Source of the DNA: Planctomycetota bacterium
GTDB taxonomy: Bacteria > Planctomycetota > PLA2 > JAEUHO01
Direction of reading: 5' to 3'
Assembly: GCA_029259795.1 (NCBI GenBank)
Contig: JAJDEM010000246.1
Coordinates: 1-32,273 of the forward strand
DNA length: 32,273 nt
This document shows positions 6,563 through 14,826 of this stretch, one piece after another (within the stretch, counting starts at the first letter, position 1; each line of letters opens with the position of its first letter). Below the pieces are notes generated by a model. The model ran no database searches, was not told where the DNA came from, and saw nothing but the letters and a program-made list of their open reading frames with translations. Position numbers and translations under genes: made by a program.

Positions 6563-8326
6563 ATGACGGACTCCACCCCCAACACCCCCGATCTGCCGCA
6601 GGACGGCGGCGATGCCGAGGCCGGGTGTGGGCACACGGACGCTGACGCGGGGGCTGAGAGGGGGGCGGCGGAGCTTCTCGTGGACGCCCTGGCCCTCCTC
6701 GCCAGCGAACAGCATACGAACGGCCCAAGCGCTATCGGTGCCGAGCGGCTTCCTGCCGAGTTGCGCGCCCGGGCGCTGGCGGCGTTCGACGCGTCCCTCC
6801 GGGAGGCTGCCTCCGAGAGCCTGCCGGTCGAAGCGCGGCAGACCGCCGTCGCGGGCCACGCAGCCGAGCGCTTCAGCGATGACCTCCTCGCAGAGGCGCT
6901 CCTGCTGGAGGCCCTGGCAGCAACCCCCGCGGAGGGCCTCTCCCTCGGCGTCCGGCACGCGGCCCTTGCCTGCTTCGAGCCCGCGGCGGAGCTCGCGAGC
7001 GCTGCTGCCCCGGTTGGGCAGGCCGCCCCGGTTGGACAGGCCGCCCCGGTTGGACAGGCCGCCGTGCGCGCACGGCCGCTGCGGGGCCGCCAGCTGAAGC
7101 CCTTGTTCGGCGCCCGCGGGCTGGCCGTGGCTGCGCTGCTCCTGGTTGGCGTTGGGATCGCGTTCCTGCTCGCCGGCGACGGCGAGGAGGCCTACGCCGG
7201 TCTTACGCTGCGCGCCTTGGCGCGCGCCGACACCGCCGGGGCCGTTCAGACCTCGCGGGTCGAGCCCGGCTACCGCGCCGCGTTCGGGCGCCGCTTCACG
7301 CCGAGCGAGGACGAACTCCTGAGCTTCCGCTTCGCACACGACGCCATGCTCGTCGTCGGGGCGGGAGATGCCGTCCGCGTCAGCCGCACCGCGCTGGTCG
7401 ACGCCCAGGCGTTGCAGCGCGGCGCGACACGCACGCCAGTCCACCTCTTGCGTCTCGAGTCGGGCGAAGCCCAGCTCGCGACGCGCGAGCATCCCATCCC
7501 GTTGGAGATCGACGGGATTGGCGTGCTGGTGCTGGAGTCCGGCGCGGCGCATGTCGCGGTGGACGCCGGCGATGGTGCGCACGCACCCGCCGTTGCCCTG
7601 CACGCCCACAGCATCGCCCGCTTCTACCGCGCGGACGGAAGCGCGTCGGTGCCGCTCGTCGGTCCGGCCCGGGTCCTGCTCGCTGCCGACGGCATCAAGG
7701 CCTTCGGTGCGCCGGCCCGGGGGCTCTTCCACGATCTGCGCTTCTTCGGGGGCTCGCTGCCGGCGACCACGACGGAGCGGGCCGTGTCCGCGCGGCTCTT
7801 CCGCGCTCGCGCGACGAACGGCGCCTTGCGTCGAGGCCGGCAGGACGTTCGCGTCCTGGCGCGCAGCGGCGAGGCGGCCGACATGCTGCTCACGTGGACT
7901 CCGGAGCCGGCCGTCGGCGCGGCCTACGCGCTCAAGGTGGCGCTGCGGGCGCCTGCCGGCACGCGCGTGAGCCTCGCGCAGAAGCGCGCCGTCGAGGGCG
8001 AGACCGGGAACGCAGCACCGGCCCTGGCGACAGCCACCGTCGTCCGGACGGACGGTGCTGGCGAGCCGGACGGCGCCGGCGAGCCGGGCGTGGCCGTCGT
8101 CACGCTGGCTCTGCCGCGAGATTGGCTCGAGCGCCTTCCCGGCGGTCGGGTGGAACTTCGGCTGGAGTGCCCGGCAGCCACCAAGCCGGCGGCCACCAAG
8201 CCGGCGAGCGCCAAGCCCACGACAACGCCTGCGAAGACAGCCCGCGCCGTCATCGCCTGGTTTGACGGCATCGCGCTGGTCTTCGGTCCCGAGCCCGAGG
8301 GCCGGGATGGACGGCAGGCGCACTAG
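6563..8326 (+). CDS. Single-pass membrane protein with repeated cytoplasmic helices and FecR-like outer part
   Basis: The 587-residue protein has one transmembrane segment at about 186-203 ('GLAVAALLLVGVGIAFLL'). The cytoplasmic half contains three diverged copies of a short helix: 'ERLPAELRARALAAFDA' (~61-77), 'ESLPVEARQTAVAGHA' (~85-100) and 'EGLSLGVRHAALACFEP' (~124-140). 'ELLVDALALLASEQ' and 'DLLAEALLLEALAA' repeat likewise. An 'APVGQA' triplet repeat precedes the membrane. The outer ~380 residues are rich in predicted beta strands. The stretch 'HLLRLESGEAQLATREHPIP' followed by 'VLVLESGAAHVAVDAG' resembles a FecR-type domain, then comes an Ala/Thr/Lys/Pro linker and a final beta segment. 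FecR-type proteins relay outside signals to sigma factors, which fits the upstream ECF operon, but similarity is weak and the function is inferred. Confidence 0.55.
   Translation: MTDSTPNTPDLPQDGGDAEAGCGHTDADAGAERGAAELLVDALALLASEQHTNGPSAIGAERLPAELRARALAAFDASLREAASESLPVEARQTAVAGHAAERFSDDLLAEALLLEALAATPAEGLSLGVRHAALACFEPAAELASAAAPVGQAAPVGQAAPVGQAAVRARPLRGRQLKPLFGARGLAVAALLLVGVGIAFLLAGDGEEAYAGLTLRALARADTAGAVQTSRVEPGYRAAFGRRFTPSEDELLSFRFAHDAMLVVGAGDAVRVSRTALVDAQALQRGATRTPVHLLRLESGEAQLATREHPIPLEIDGIGVLVLESGAAHVAVDAGDGAHAPAVALHAHSIARFYRADGSASVPLVGPARVLLAADGIKAFGAPARGLFHDLRFFGGSLPATTTERAVSARLFRARATNGALRRGRQDVRVLARSGEAADMLLTWTPEPAVGAAYALKVALRAPAGTRVSLAQKRAVEGETGNAAPALATATVVRTDGAGEPDGAGEPGVAVVTLALPRDWLERLPGGRVELRLECPAATKPAATKPASAKPTTTPAKTARAVIAWFDGIALVFGPEPEGRDGRQAH
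7007..7060 (+). repeat. 18-bp direct repeat, three copies
   Basis: The unit GCCCCGGTTGGRCAGGCC is present three times back to back with one variable base. It encodes the in-frame hexapeptide APVGQA just before the transmembrane segment. Near-identity of the copies indicates recent slippage expansion. Confidence 0.9.
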
Positions 8327-8349
8327 ACATGCTGGATAGAATCACCAAT

Positions 8350-8393
8350 CGCACGCGGTGCGTTCGGCCTCTTCGCCGAACTCACCCCGGAGG
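8350..8393 (+). promoter_or_regulatory. Leader hairpins and strong Shine-Dalgarno before the giant pseudopilin gene
   Basis: Two adjacent perfect stem-loops are visible: CGCAC-gcg-GTGCG (8350-8362) and GTTCGGC-ctcttc-GCCGAAC (8362-8381), sharing one base. GGAGG at 8389-8393 follows, with seven bases to ATG 8401. This fixes the start at 8401 rather than the longer 8329 ORF start. With no T-run, the hairpins are more likely a structured leader than a classical terminator. Confidence 0.5.
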
Positions 8394-8400
8394 TACGACG

Positions 8401-11400
8401 ATGCTTACGACCAAACTTCGCTCCTTGGGTTCGTGTACGCACGCGGGGGCAACGGCCCGCTCGCGCGGTGTCGCGATGCTCATCGTCATCACGATCCTCG
8501 TGACGATGGTGCTTGTGGCCTTGCCCTTCGCGCTCTCCATGCGCCAAGGCCAGGACCGCACCCAGGCCGTCGGGGCCCGTGCGCGTGCGCGGCTCGAGGC
8601 AGAGAGCCTCGCCGAGATCGCCAAGCTCTACCTGGGCTCCACCACCCCCTGGCAGGAGCAGAAGCGCGCCAACCAAGGCGGCATGGGCGTCGACTCGATG
8701 CCGCTGGTCGACAGCCTCGCGGAGATCACCCCGAACGACGCGTTCCGGTCCACGATCGAGAACGAGATCATCACGATGTGGGAGAAGGACCCGTCCACAG
8801 CCGGTCGGGCCAAGTACCTCAAGTCGCGCGGCCTCGGCCCGATGAACGATGATCGTGGCTCCATCTGGACCGTCCTCATTGAGGATGCCCAGGCACGCGT
8901 GAACGTCAACGGCGGTCAGATGTTCCTGCTCGCCAACCTCATGGGGTCGGCTCTCCTTGCCGACGAGGTCGATACCGGCGGCGGCGATATTGCGGTCGAG
9001 CACGTGGTCACCGGCCGCTTTGGCGGTCTGCGCGGCTTCAACCCGAAGGGTGGCTACATCCGCATCGGTCGGGAAGTCATCAAGTACGAAGAGTTCGACG
9101 GCGAGGCCTTCCGGGGGTGCGAGCGTGGCGTCCTGATGGGCACACCGCTCGGCGACAACGGAACGGCCCAAGCGCACAAGCGCGGCGTGCCCGTGATCGA
9201 CTACACCGCCTACAAGCTCGCGACGCACATCATCGCGAGCCGCCCCGGCGAGCTCGCGCCCTTCGAAAACCTCGAGTCGCTGCGCGCCATCAGCGGCTGG
9301 GGCGAGGATGGCGTCCTGTCCGCCGATCGCCTCGAGCGCGTCCTGCCCTACCTCACCGTCTGGAGCAAGCGCGAGTCGTCCGCGACGTGGCTTGCCGATC
9401 AGCTCGTCATGAACGAGCTGCCCGGGTCCCTCGATGGCGGCGAGCCCGAGGAGCTGCAGCTGCGCGATTTCCGCGCCAACCCGTCCGGCACCTCCGCCTA
9501 CCTCAACCCGGGCTGCATCGCGCGCATCAGCAATGGCGTGCGCTCGGTCTACCAGGTCATCGATCAGGTCGGCGACCGTGAGGGTCGTCGCCGCGACGCG
9601 TTCGCGACCACAGCCGGCAGCGTCTCGGCAAGTGTCCCCGAGTCCCAGCGCGAGCACGTGAAGTACCAGGGCGGCGAGACCAAGGTCGCCGCGCTCGCGC
9701 CGTACCCGATCAACATCAACACGGCCTCGCGCGAGGTCCTCTACGCCGTGATGGCCAACGTCCAGCTCTGGCGCGCCGAGGGCAAGGACCAGGTCGTCAC
9801 CCCCGAGCTTGCATGGTCCCTGGCTGGCGAGATCGTTCGCGAGCGCAAGGGACCGCTGAGCGCGGACAAGGACTCCGGCGCCCGTAAGAGCGGTCCGTTC
9901 CGGCACGCGACCGACTTCGGCCGCTGGCTTGAGATGAAGGTCAAGAGCAGCGAGATCAAGCGTGAGCACCACGCGGCCCTCTACATCAACGCCATCAACC
10001 CGCACAGCTCGCAGCTGCGCTTCGGTACGGCGCCGTGGAACTTCCGTACGCTCGACGTCTACCACCTCGAGGCCCGCGTCGCCCTCAACAACCGTGCTGG
10101 TGAGCAGATCGCCGAGTCGAGTGTCCGTGAGGTCGTCGAGATCGGCTCGGACGCTGTCGCGAGCGCCACCCTCGACTCGCAGGACGACTTCGAGATGCGC
10201 CTTGCCATGGGCAGCGGTGCCAAGTGGGTCACGACCTACCCCTTCGGTGTGGCCTGGAAGAGCAAGTCCCACGCGCACATCCAGCCCGCCATCCGCGGTC
10301 CGAAGAGCATTCTCTACAACATCTACCCGAGCGTGACCCGCGGCCAGGACATGGGGGATGTGCGTCTCGAGCCCGTCCGCATGCTGCTGCCCGGCGCACA
10401 GGTGGAAGAGCACTTCGACAACAATCACTATGCCGACGGCCACTACACCGGCTACGACCAGGCCTACACGCGTCCCGTGAAGGACACCTTCATGGGCCGT
10501 ACGGACAACATGGTGCGGCCCTTCTCGATGTCCTTCTGGTGGCGTCCGTACAGCGACCAGGACTGGACCGTCTTCGACACCGGCGTCGAGGAGTACATGA
10601 ACCGTTTCGCGCTGTTCGTCCAGGATGGCGAGAAGGGGCAGGAACTCACCTTCCGCTGCTCGGCGGGCAACAACTGGCGACAGGCCGCCGAGGTCTACGT
10701 GCCGATGGAGCAGCTCGACTATGAGCCCGGCACCTGGTACCACATCCATGTCTCGTGCTTGGGCGAAGACCCCGCGACGATGCAGTTGCTCATCGACGGC
10801 GTCGACATCGGCAAGCGCCGCGGCATGACCCGCACCAGCGGTTCGGTCACCATGGACAGCGAGGAGATCGCCGTCGAGAGCACGGATGGCTTCCCGGTGC
10901 GTGGCTCGATCCGGATCGGCCGCGAGATCATCGAGTACGAAACCCTGACGGACTCCGCGTTCCGTGACTGCTTCCGCGGTCAGCGCGGCACCGCAGCGCT
11001 CGAGTACCCGGCGAACACCCCCGTCTACATCAACGGCTACTCGATGCCGCTCACAGTGGATGTGATGAAGGGCGGCGCGTCGATCAACGAGCGCCTCGGC
11101 AAGTGGTCGGCCCTGCGCATCTCCACCATGACCGGAACGCCGGCCCCGGACACCGTGCCTGTCGTTCTCGACGGCATGACGACGCCCATCATCCTGGCGG
11201 GCTTCGGGCCCGAGCAGCGCAACATCAGCGTGACGGGTGTTGGCATGTGGGGCCAGGACGACGCCGAGGGCGCTGAGGCGTTCCCGACGCGCGGCCTCGC
11301 GCTCATGGGCTGCCCGGAGATCGCGAACGCCACCACGGGCTCCGGCGGTCCCGCCGGCCCGGCCGCGAACGCAATGCGCAGCATCGCCGCCCCCGCGGAT

Positions 11401-14400
11401 GGCGAGCCGCTCCCTGAACAGCCCGAGGGCGACGAGGGTCCCGAGGAGGGCGGCGAGCCGCGTCCTGGTGACGGGGTACCTCCCGGTCGTGAAGTGCCGG
11501 ACGGCGAGGGCGGTGGCGATCCCGTGCCGGTCCCGGATGGCGAACCGGCGCCCGACACCGGAGACGGCGGCGGCGAGGACCCCGCCGCGGGCGGTGGCTC
11601 CGACATCAAGCTCGGCGGCTGGGAGGTCGTCTACTACGAGCGCAGTGGCAACGAATTCACCATCGAGCGCTACGTCAAGTCCGCGTGGCAGGGGGAAGCC
11701 GATCCGTACTTCCTCATCACCGAGAACCAGACCGCGCAGACCGAGTTCCCCGCGTTCCTGGTTCCGATCTCCGTGATGGCCTCGGGCGGCACCGAGCAGG
11801 GCCAGGACTACCTCGATCCGAGTGAGCCGGCGCACGAGACGATCCTCACCCGCTACTACCCGAACGAGCCGGCAAGCGCGTACGTCGCGCTGTCGACGGA
11901 CGGCGTGCCCGAGGGTGAACTCGAGATCATTCGCTACGACTCCATCGAGCGCAACCGTGCGGCACCGGACATCCTGTTTGTCCGTGATCGCAACATCGGT
12001 GGCGTGACCAGCCACTTCTTCGGCAACTCGCAGACGTTGGCGGGCGGATCGGCCACGCCGGATCCCGACGACACCGAGCCGCCGGTGCCGCCGCTCCCGG
12101 ATGAAGAGCCGCCGGTGCCCCCGCCGCCGGGCGATGACACACCCGATCTTCCGCCCCAGGACGGACCGGACAGCCCCGAGGAAGGCGGCGACCCGACGCC
12201 CGGCGACGGCCTGCCCCCCGGGCAGCGTCAGCCGACCGATCCCACCGGGGACGACGGCGGCGAGCCCACCGATCCCGGCGGTGGCGGTGACACCGGCGAC
12301 GGCGACGGCACCGGCGACGATGATGGCGCGCCCCTCCCGAGTCCGGGTCCCGGCGGTGATGTCGAGCCCGGCGACGACGAAGGCGAAGACGGCGAGCCGA
12401 TCGACCCGACCGACGACGGCAGTGGGTCCGGCGGCGGTGGCGGTGGTCCGCTGGATCCGCAGGACGGCGAAGGCGGTGAAGAAGAAGGCGGCAGCTTCGA
12501 TGGCGGTGACGACGTCGGACCCGGCGATCGCCCGGGTGGGGACGCCGACGGTGGCGGAGCCGCGCCCGGCGACGGCGCCGGCGACGGCCCCCCCGAAGAA
12601 GAGCCGGCACCGGATGAGTCCGGCGGCGGCTCCGGCGGCGGCGAAGAGGAAGAGGGCGATGCCAAGATCCCGAGCGTGCCCCCGGGCACCCGTGATCCGT
12701 CCGACGGCGATGCCGGCGGCGACCAGGAAGACAACGGCGACGAGATCGGCAACGGCGCCGTCTGGGAGCCCGAGGGCCCGACGACGGCAGCCGCCCAGCT
12801 CAGGTTCCGTGGCTACGTGGGTGACAACCCGCAGCAGCAGGATGGTGGCGGGGACGCCCTGGCCGCCCGCCTGGGTCTCGACCACGGCGGCGCCTCGGGG
12901 GACAACCTCGCGTACTTCCTGCCGTGCTTCCGTGCCTGGGAGGCGTCCAACGGGGCGGCTCTGGCTCGCACCGGCCGCAACGACGTGATCACCATCAGCA
13001 CGGGCGGCGAAGAGCCGACGCGCGTGGAGGTCGGCGTGCGGTGGGGCGATCCGACATCGGACTGGACGGCCCTCGACGACTGGGTGGAGAATCGCGTGGA
13101 GGCTCCGGCGACCGGGGCGACGACGCGTCGCAACGACCCGCGGGGTTACCCGCGCATTCTGCGCTTCCCCTGCGGTGAGCTGCCGGACGACATGAGCCAG
13201 GACGTCGAGTTCGGCCAGAGCCAACTCTCGGGCGCGGGCCTCGTGACGGCCTTCCTCGACGAACTGTTCGTCTGGCGACACACCCACGACACGCGGCTCT
13301 TCGTGAACAACAACGACGGCCTGACGGAAGAGGGCGATGAGATCCGCATTGCCAATGGTGGGACGAATCAGGACCTGAGTACGCTCGATGGCTACGACCG
13401 CAAGTGCGGACTCGTCCTGGTCGGCGGCGAGCTGATCGCCTACCGCGACAGCCGCATGGAGGGCACCAACACCCTCGTCCTCGAAGGCTGTGAGCGCGGC
13501 ATCATGGGGACGGCTACGGCCTTCCACCCCATTGGCGACCCGTTGCGCTTCCTGCCGGATCTGCCCGTGTCCTATCTTGAAGGCGGCATGACCGCGGAAG
13601 GGGCGAGCGTCCCGATGGCCCGCACGAACGGCTGGCCCAAGGAGGGCACGGTCCGGATCCTGCGGGAGGACACCGCGGAGATGGTGCACTACACGCGCAT
13701 GAGCAACGGCGAGTTGCTCATGCCGGAGTCGATCGACAACGACAACCGCTCCCGTGGGCGTGGACTGTTCCGAGGTCGCTACGGCACCGACGCCACCGAC
13801 CACGACTCGCGTGAGATCGTGCTCTTCCAGCCGTTCCGGTTCTGGGACCGCTACACCCCGCGGCGGGGCGAGAGTGCCGATGCCTTCGACGGCATCCACG
13901 ACCATCCCGAGTGCTCGTACCTGGAGCTCGGCTCCAAGGCCCGCTCTGCGCTCTGGCGTGGGTTCACGTGGTCGGAGAACCTGCGCGGTCGTCTCAGTGG
14001 CTCCGACGGGGGCGTAGGCAACAACGATGGCTCGGAAGCCAGCAGCGGCTACATGGACATCTACGTGCTCGCGCGCTTCAACCCGAACGTCCCGTGGGAC
14101 ACGGACCAGATCGTCGATCTGCGCCAGGACCAGGGCATGGGCCGCAAGGCCGACCTGTCCGGGAAGCAGAACTCCCACCTGTTCATCTTCGACGACACGG
14201 GCTCTTCCGCGATCGGCCACGGCCGCTCCGGCAACGAGCTCAACGTCGAGTCGGACACGGCGGAGTTCCGCCTCTACTTCGTGTACAAGGCCAATGCGTT
14301 CACGCCTGTTGACAGTGCGCGGCGTGGGGGTGGGGGCTCGCTCGAGGAACCCGTGCTCAGCAACCCCTGGAAGCAGACGCCCTGGCTGCGGGCGTTCAGC

Positions 14401-14451
14401 CTGAACTACTTCAGCCGGACCGAGACCCGCTACAAGGCCGTCGAGCGCTAG
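8401..14451 (+). CDS. Giant GspK-like pseudopilin with LamG-like domain and repeated surface modules
   Basis: The 2016-residue protein begins with a class III (prepilin-type) leader. 'SRG' then 'VAMLIVITILVTMVLVALPF' resembles the RG/VALL start of GspK minor pseudopilins, with cleavage expected after Gly23. 'YPININTASREVLYAVM' (~435-451) is the INxNTA signature of the GspK family. After this come a concanavalin/LamG-like domain (~705-807, 'FSMSFWWRPYSDQDWTVFDT', 'GTWYHIHVSCLGEDP'), a Gly/Pro/Asp/Glu linker (~996-1069), a middle domain, a second acidic linker of ~243 residues (~1216-1458) and a large C-terminal region. A module of the form I-x-I-G-x-E-x-I-x-Y ... RG-x-x-GT-A-x-x-H occurs near residues 218-268, 815-878, 1667-1715 and, more diverged, 1738-1815. 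Ordinary GspK is about 300-350 residues. The role is probably a pseudopilus tip or surface adhesin, by inference. Confidence 0.7.
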   Translation: MLTTKLRSLGSCTHAGATARSRGVAMLIVITILVTMVLVALPFALSMRQGQDRTQAVGARARARLEAESLAEIAKLYLGSTTPWQEQKRANQGGMGVDSMPLVDSLAEITPNDAFRSTIENEIITMWEKDPSTAGRAKYLKSRGLGPMNDDRGSIWTVLIEDAQARVNVNGGQMFLLANLMGSALLADEVDTGGGDIAVEHVVTGRFGGLRGFNPKGGYIRIGREVIKYEEFDGEAFRGCERGVLMGTPLGDNGTAQAHKRGVPVIDYTAYKLATHIIASRPGELAPFENLESLRAISGWGEDGVLSADRLERVLPYLTVWSKRESSATWLADQLVMNELPGSLDGGEPEELQLRDFRANPSGTSAYLNPGCIARISNGVRSVYQVIDQVGDREGRRRDAFATTAGSVSASVPESQREHVKYQGGETKVAALAPYPININTASREVLYAVMANVQLWRAEGKDQVVTPELAWSLAGEIVRERKGPLSADKDSGARKSGPFRHATDFGRWLEMKVKSSEIKREHHAALYINAINPHSSQLRFGTAPWNFRTLDVYHLEARVALNNRAGEQIAESSVREVVEIGSDAVASATLDSQDDFEMRLAMGSGAKWVTTYPFGVAWKSKSHAHIQPAIRGPKSILYNIYPSVTRGQDMGDVRLEPVRMLLPGAQVEEHFDNNHYADGHYTGYDQAYTRPVKDTFMGRTDNMVRPFSMSFWWRPYSDQDWTVFDTGVEEYMNRFALFVQDGEKGQELTFRCSAGNNWRQAAEVYVPMEQLDYEPGTWYHIHVSCLGEDPATMQLLIDGVDIGKRRGMTRTSGSVTMDSEEIAVESTDGFPVRGSIRIGREIIEYETLTDSAFRDCFRGQRGTAALEYPANTPVYINGYSMPLTVDVMKGGASINERLGKWSALRISTMTGTPAPDTVPVVLDGMTTPIILAGFGPEQRNISVTGVGMWGQDDAEGAEAFPTRGLALMGCPEIANATTGSGGPAGPAANAMRSIAAPADGEPLPEQPEGDEGPEEGGEPRPGDGVPPGREVPDGEGGGDPVPVPDGEPAPDTGDGGGEDPAAGGGSDIKLGGWEVVYYERSGNEFTIERYVKSAWQGEADPYFLITENQTAQTEFPAFLVPISVMASGGTEQGQDYLDPSEPAHETILTRYYPNEPASAYVALSTDGVPEGELEIIRYDSIERNRAAPDILFVRDRNIGGVTSHFFGNSQTLAGGSATPDPDDTEPPVPPLPDEEPPVPPPPGDDTPDLPPQDGPDSPEEGGDPTPGDGLPPGQRQPTDPTGDDGGEPTDPGGGGDTGDGDGTGDDDGAPLPSPGPGGDVEPGDDEGEDGEPIDPTDDGSGSGGGGGGPLDPQDGEGGEEEGGSFDGGDDVGPGDRPGGDADGGGAAPGDGAGDGPPEEEPAPDESGGGSGGGEEEEGDAKIPSVPPGTRDPSDGDAGGDQEDNGDEIGNGAVWEPEGPTTAAAQLRFRGYVGDNPQQQDGGGDALAARLGLDHGGASGDNLAYFLPCFRAWEASNGAALARTGRNDVITISTGGEEPTRVEVGVRWGDPTSDWTALDDWVENRVEAPATGATTRRNDPRGYPRILRFPCGELPDDMSQDVEFGQSQLSGAGLVTAFLDELFVWRHTHDTRLFVNNNDGLTEEGDEIRIANGGTNQDLSTLDGYDRKCGLVLVGGELIAYRDSRMEGTNTLVLEGCERGIMGTATAFHPIGDPLRFLPDLPVSYLEGGMTAEGASVPMARTNGWPKEGTVRILREDTAEMVHYTRMSNGELLMPESIDNDNRSRGRGLFRGRYGTDATDHDSREIVLFQPFRFWDRYTPRRGESADAFDGIHDHPECSYLELGSKARSALWRGFTWSENLRGRLSGSDGGVGNNDGSEASSGYMDIYVLARFNPNVPWDTDQIVDLRQDQGMGRKADLSGKQNSHLFIFDDTGSSAIGHGRSGNELNVESDTAEFRLYFVYKANAFTPVDSARRGGGGSLEEPVLSNPWKQTPWLRAFSLNYFSRTETRYKAVER
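11386..11607 (+). other. Coding low-complexity acidic linker 1
   Basis: About 74 codons rich in Gly, Pro, Glu and Asp ('EGDEGPEEGGEPRPGDG', 'GEPAPDTGDGGGEDPAAGGG') separate the LamG/module region from the middle domain. The composition suggests a disordered, negatively charged spacer. Confidence 0.8.
12046..12774 (+). other. Coding low-complexity acidic linker 2 (~243 residues)
   Basis: A long Gly/Asp/Pro/Glu-rich stretch ('DGDGTGDDDGAPLPSPG', 'DGEGGEEEGGSFDGGDD') joins the middle and C-terminal domains. It has almost no hydrophobic residues and a very high acidic charge. Short Asp/Gly runs recall calcium-binding loops, but I see no regular RTX nonapeptide (GGxGxDxUx) or DxDxDG register. The frame stays open throughout, so this is a real part of the protein. 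Confidence 0.8.
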
Positions 14452-14826
14452 GCACTGTCTGAAGACACAGCGTCGCGAGCCGGGGGAGGTCGAAGCGAGC
14501 CGTCGTCACGACGACGATCGGGCCCGGAGGCGTGCTCCTGCACGTTGAGGTGCCGTAGCGCCGTTGGGGCACGGATCGTGAGGGCATCGGCCGGCGCAGC
14601 AGGTGGGCCCAGATGGTGGACGCCGTAGACAGGCCCTCGAGGCACCCTGCCACAGGTGCCTCCCTGGAAGCCGGGGCGCCCCGGCGCGCGCGGGGAGCCT
14701 CCGTTGCCGCGGCGGGCCTGCTGACGGGGGCGAGCCGCGGGGTGTGCGTTCTGCTCGGAGGCGGCGAAGCCCCTGGGCGGGAGATGCCTTTGGGGACAGG
14801 CGCCGGTGAGGCAGTAGACTGCCGCC
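14452..14826. promoter_or_regulatory. 375-bp non-coding gap upstream of efp with two perfect inverted repeats
   Basis: No credible gene is seen; the ORFs here are high-GC shadows. GAGGCACC-ctgccaca-GGTGCCTC (14639-14662) is a perfect 8-bp-arm stem-loop. GCCGGGGCGCCCCGGC (14670-14685) is a perfect 16-bp palindrome only seven bases on. Neither has a T-tract. They may terminate the giant pseudopilin transcript or structure the efp leader. No clear -35/-10 pair was found. Confidence 0.45.

Noticed and set aside
6380-8323. 647-residue minus-strand ORF
   Set aside because: It lies opposite the FecR-like membrane protein, whose signal topology and repeats are in the plus frame.
12046-12774. RTX-type calcium-binding repeats in the acidic linker
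   Set aside because: Asp and Gly are abundant, but the GGxGxDxUx nonapeptide register is not maintained.
8323-14220. 1965-residue open frame antisense to the giant pseudopilin gene
   Set aside because: It mirrors a real gene whose leader, ribosome binding site and domain motifs are clear on the plus strand. In very GC-rich DNA stop codons are rare on the opposite strand. The translation shows Arg/Val/Ala/His/Asp-rich composition with no recognisable motif.
14603-14809. Short ORFs in the gap before efp
   Set aside because: There is no ribosome binding site, composition is Arg/Gly-rich as in shadow frames, and they run over the inverted repeats.
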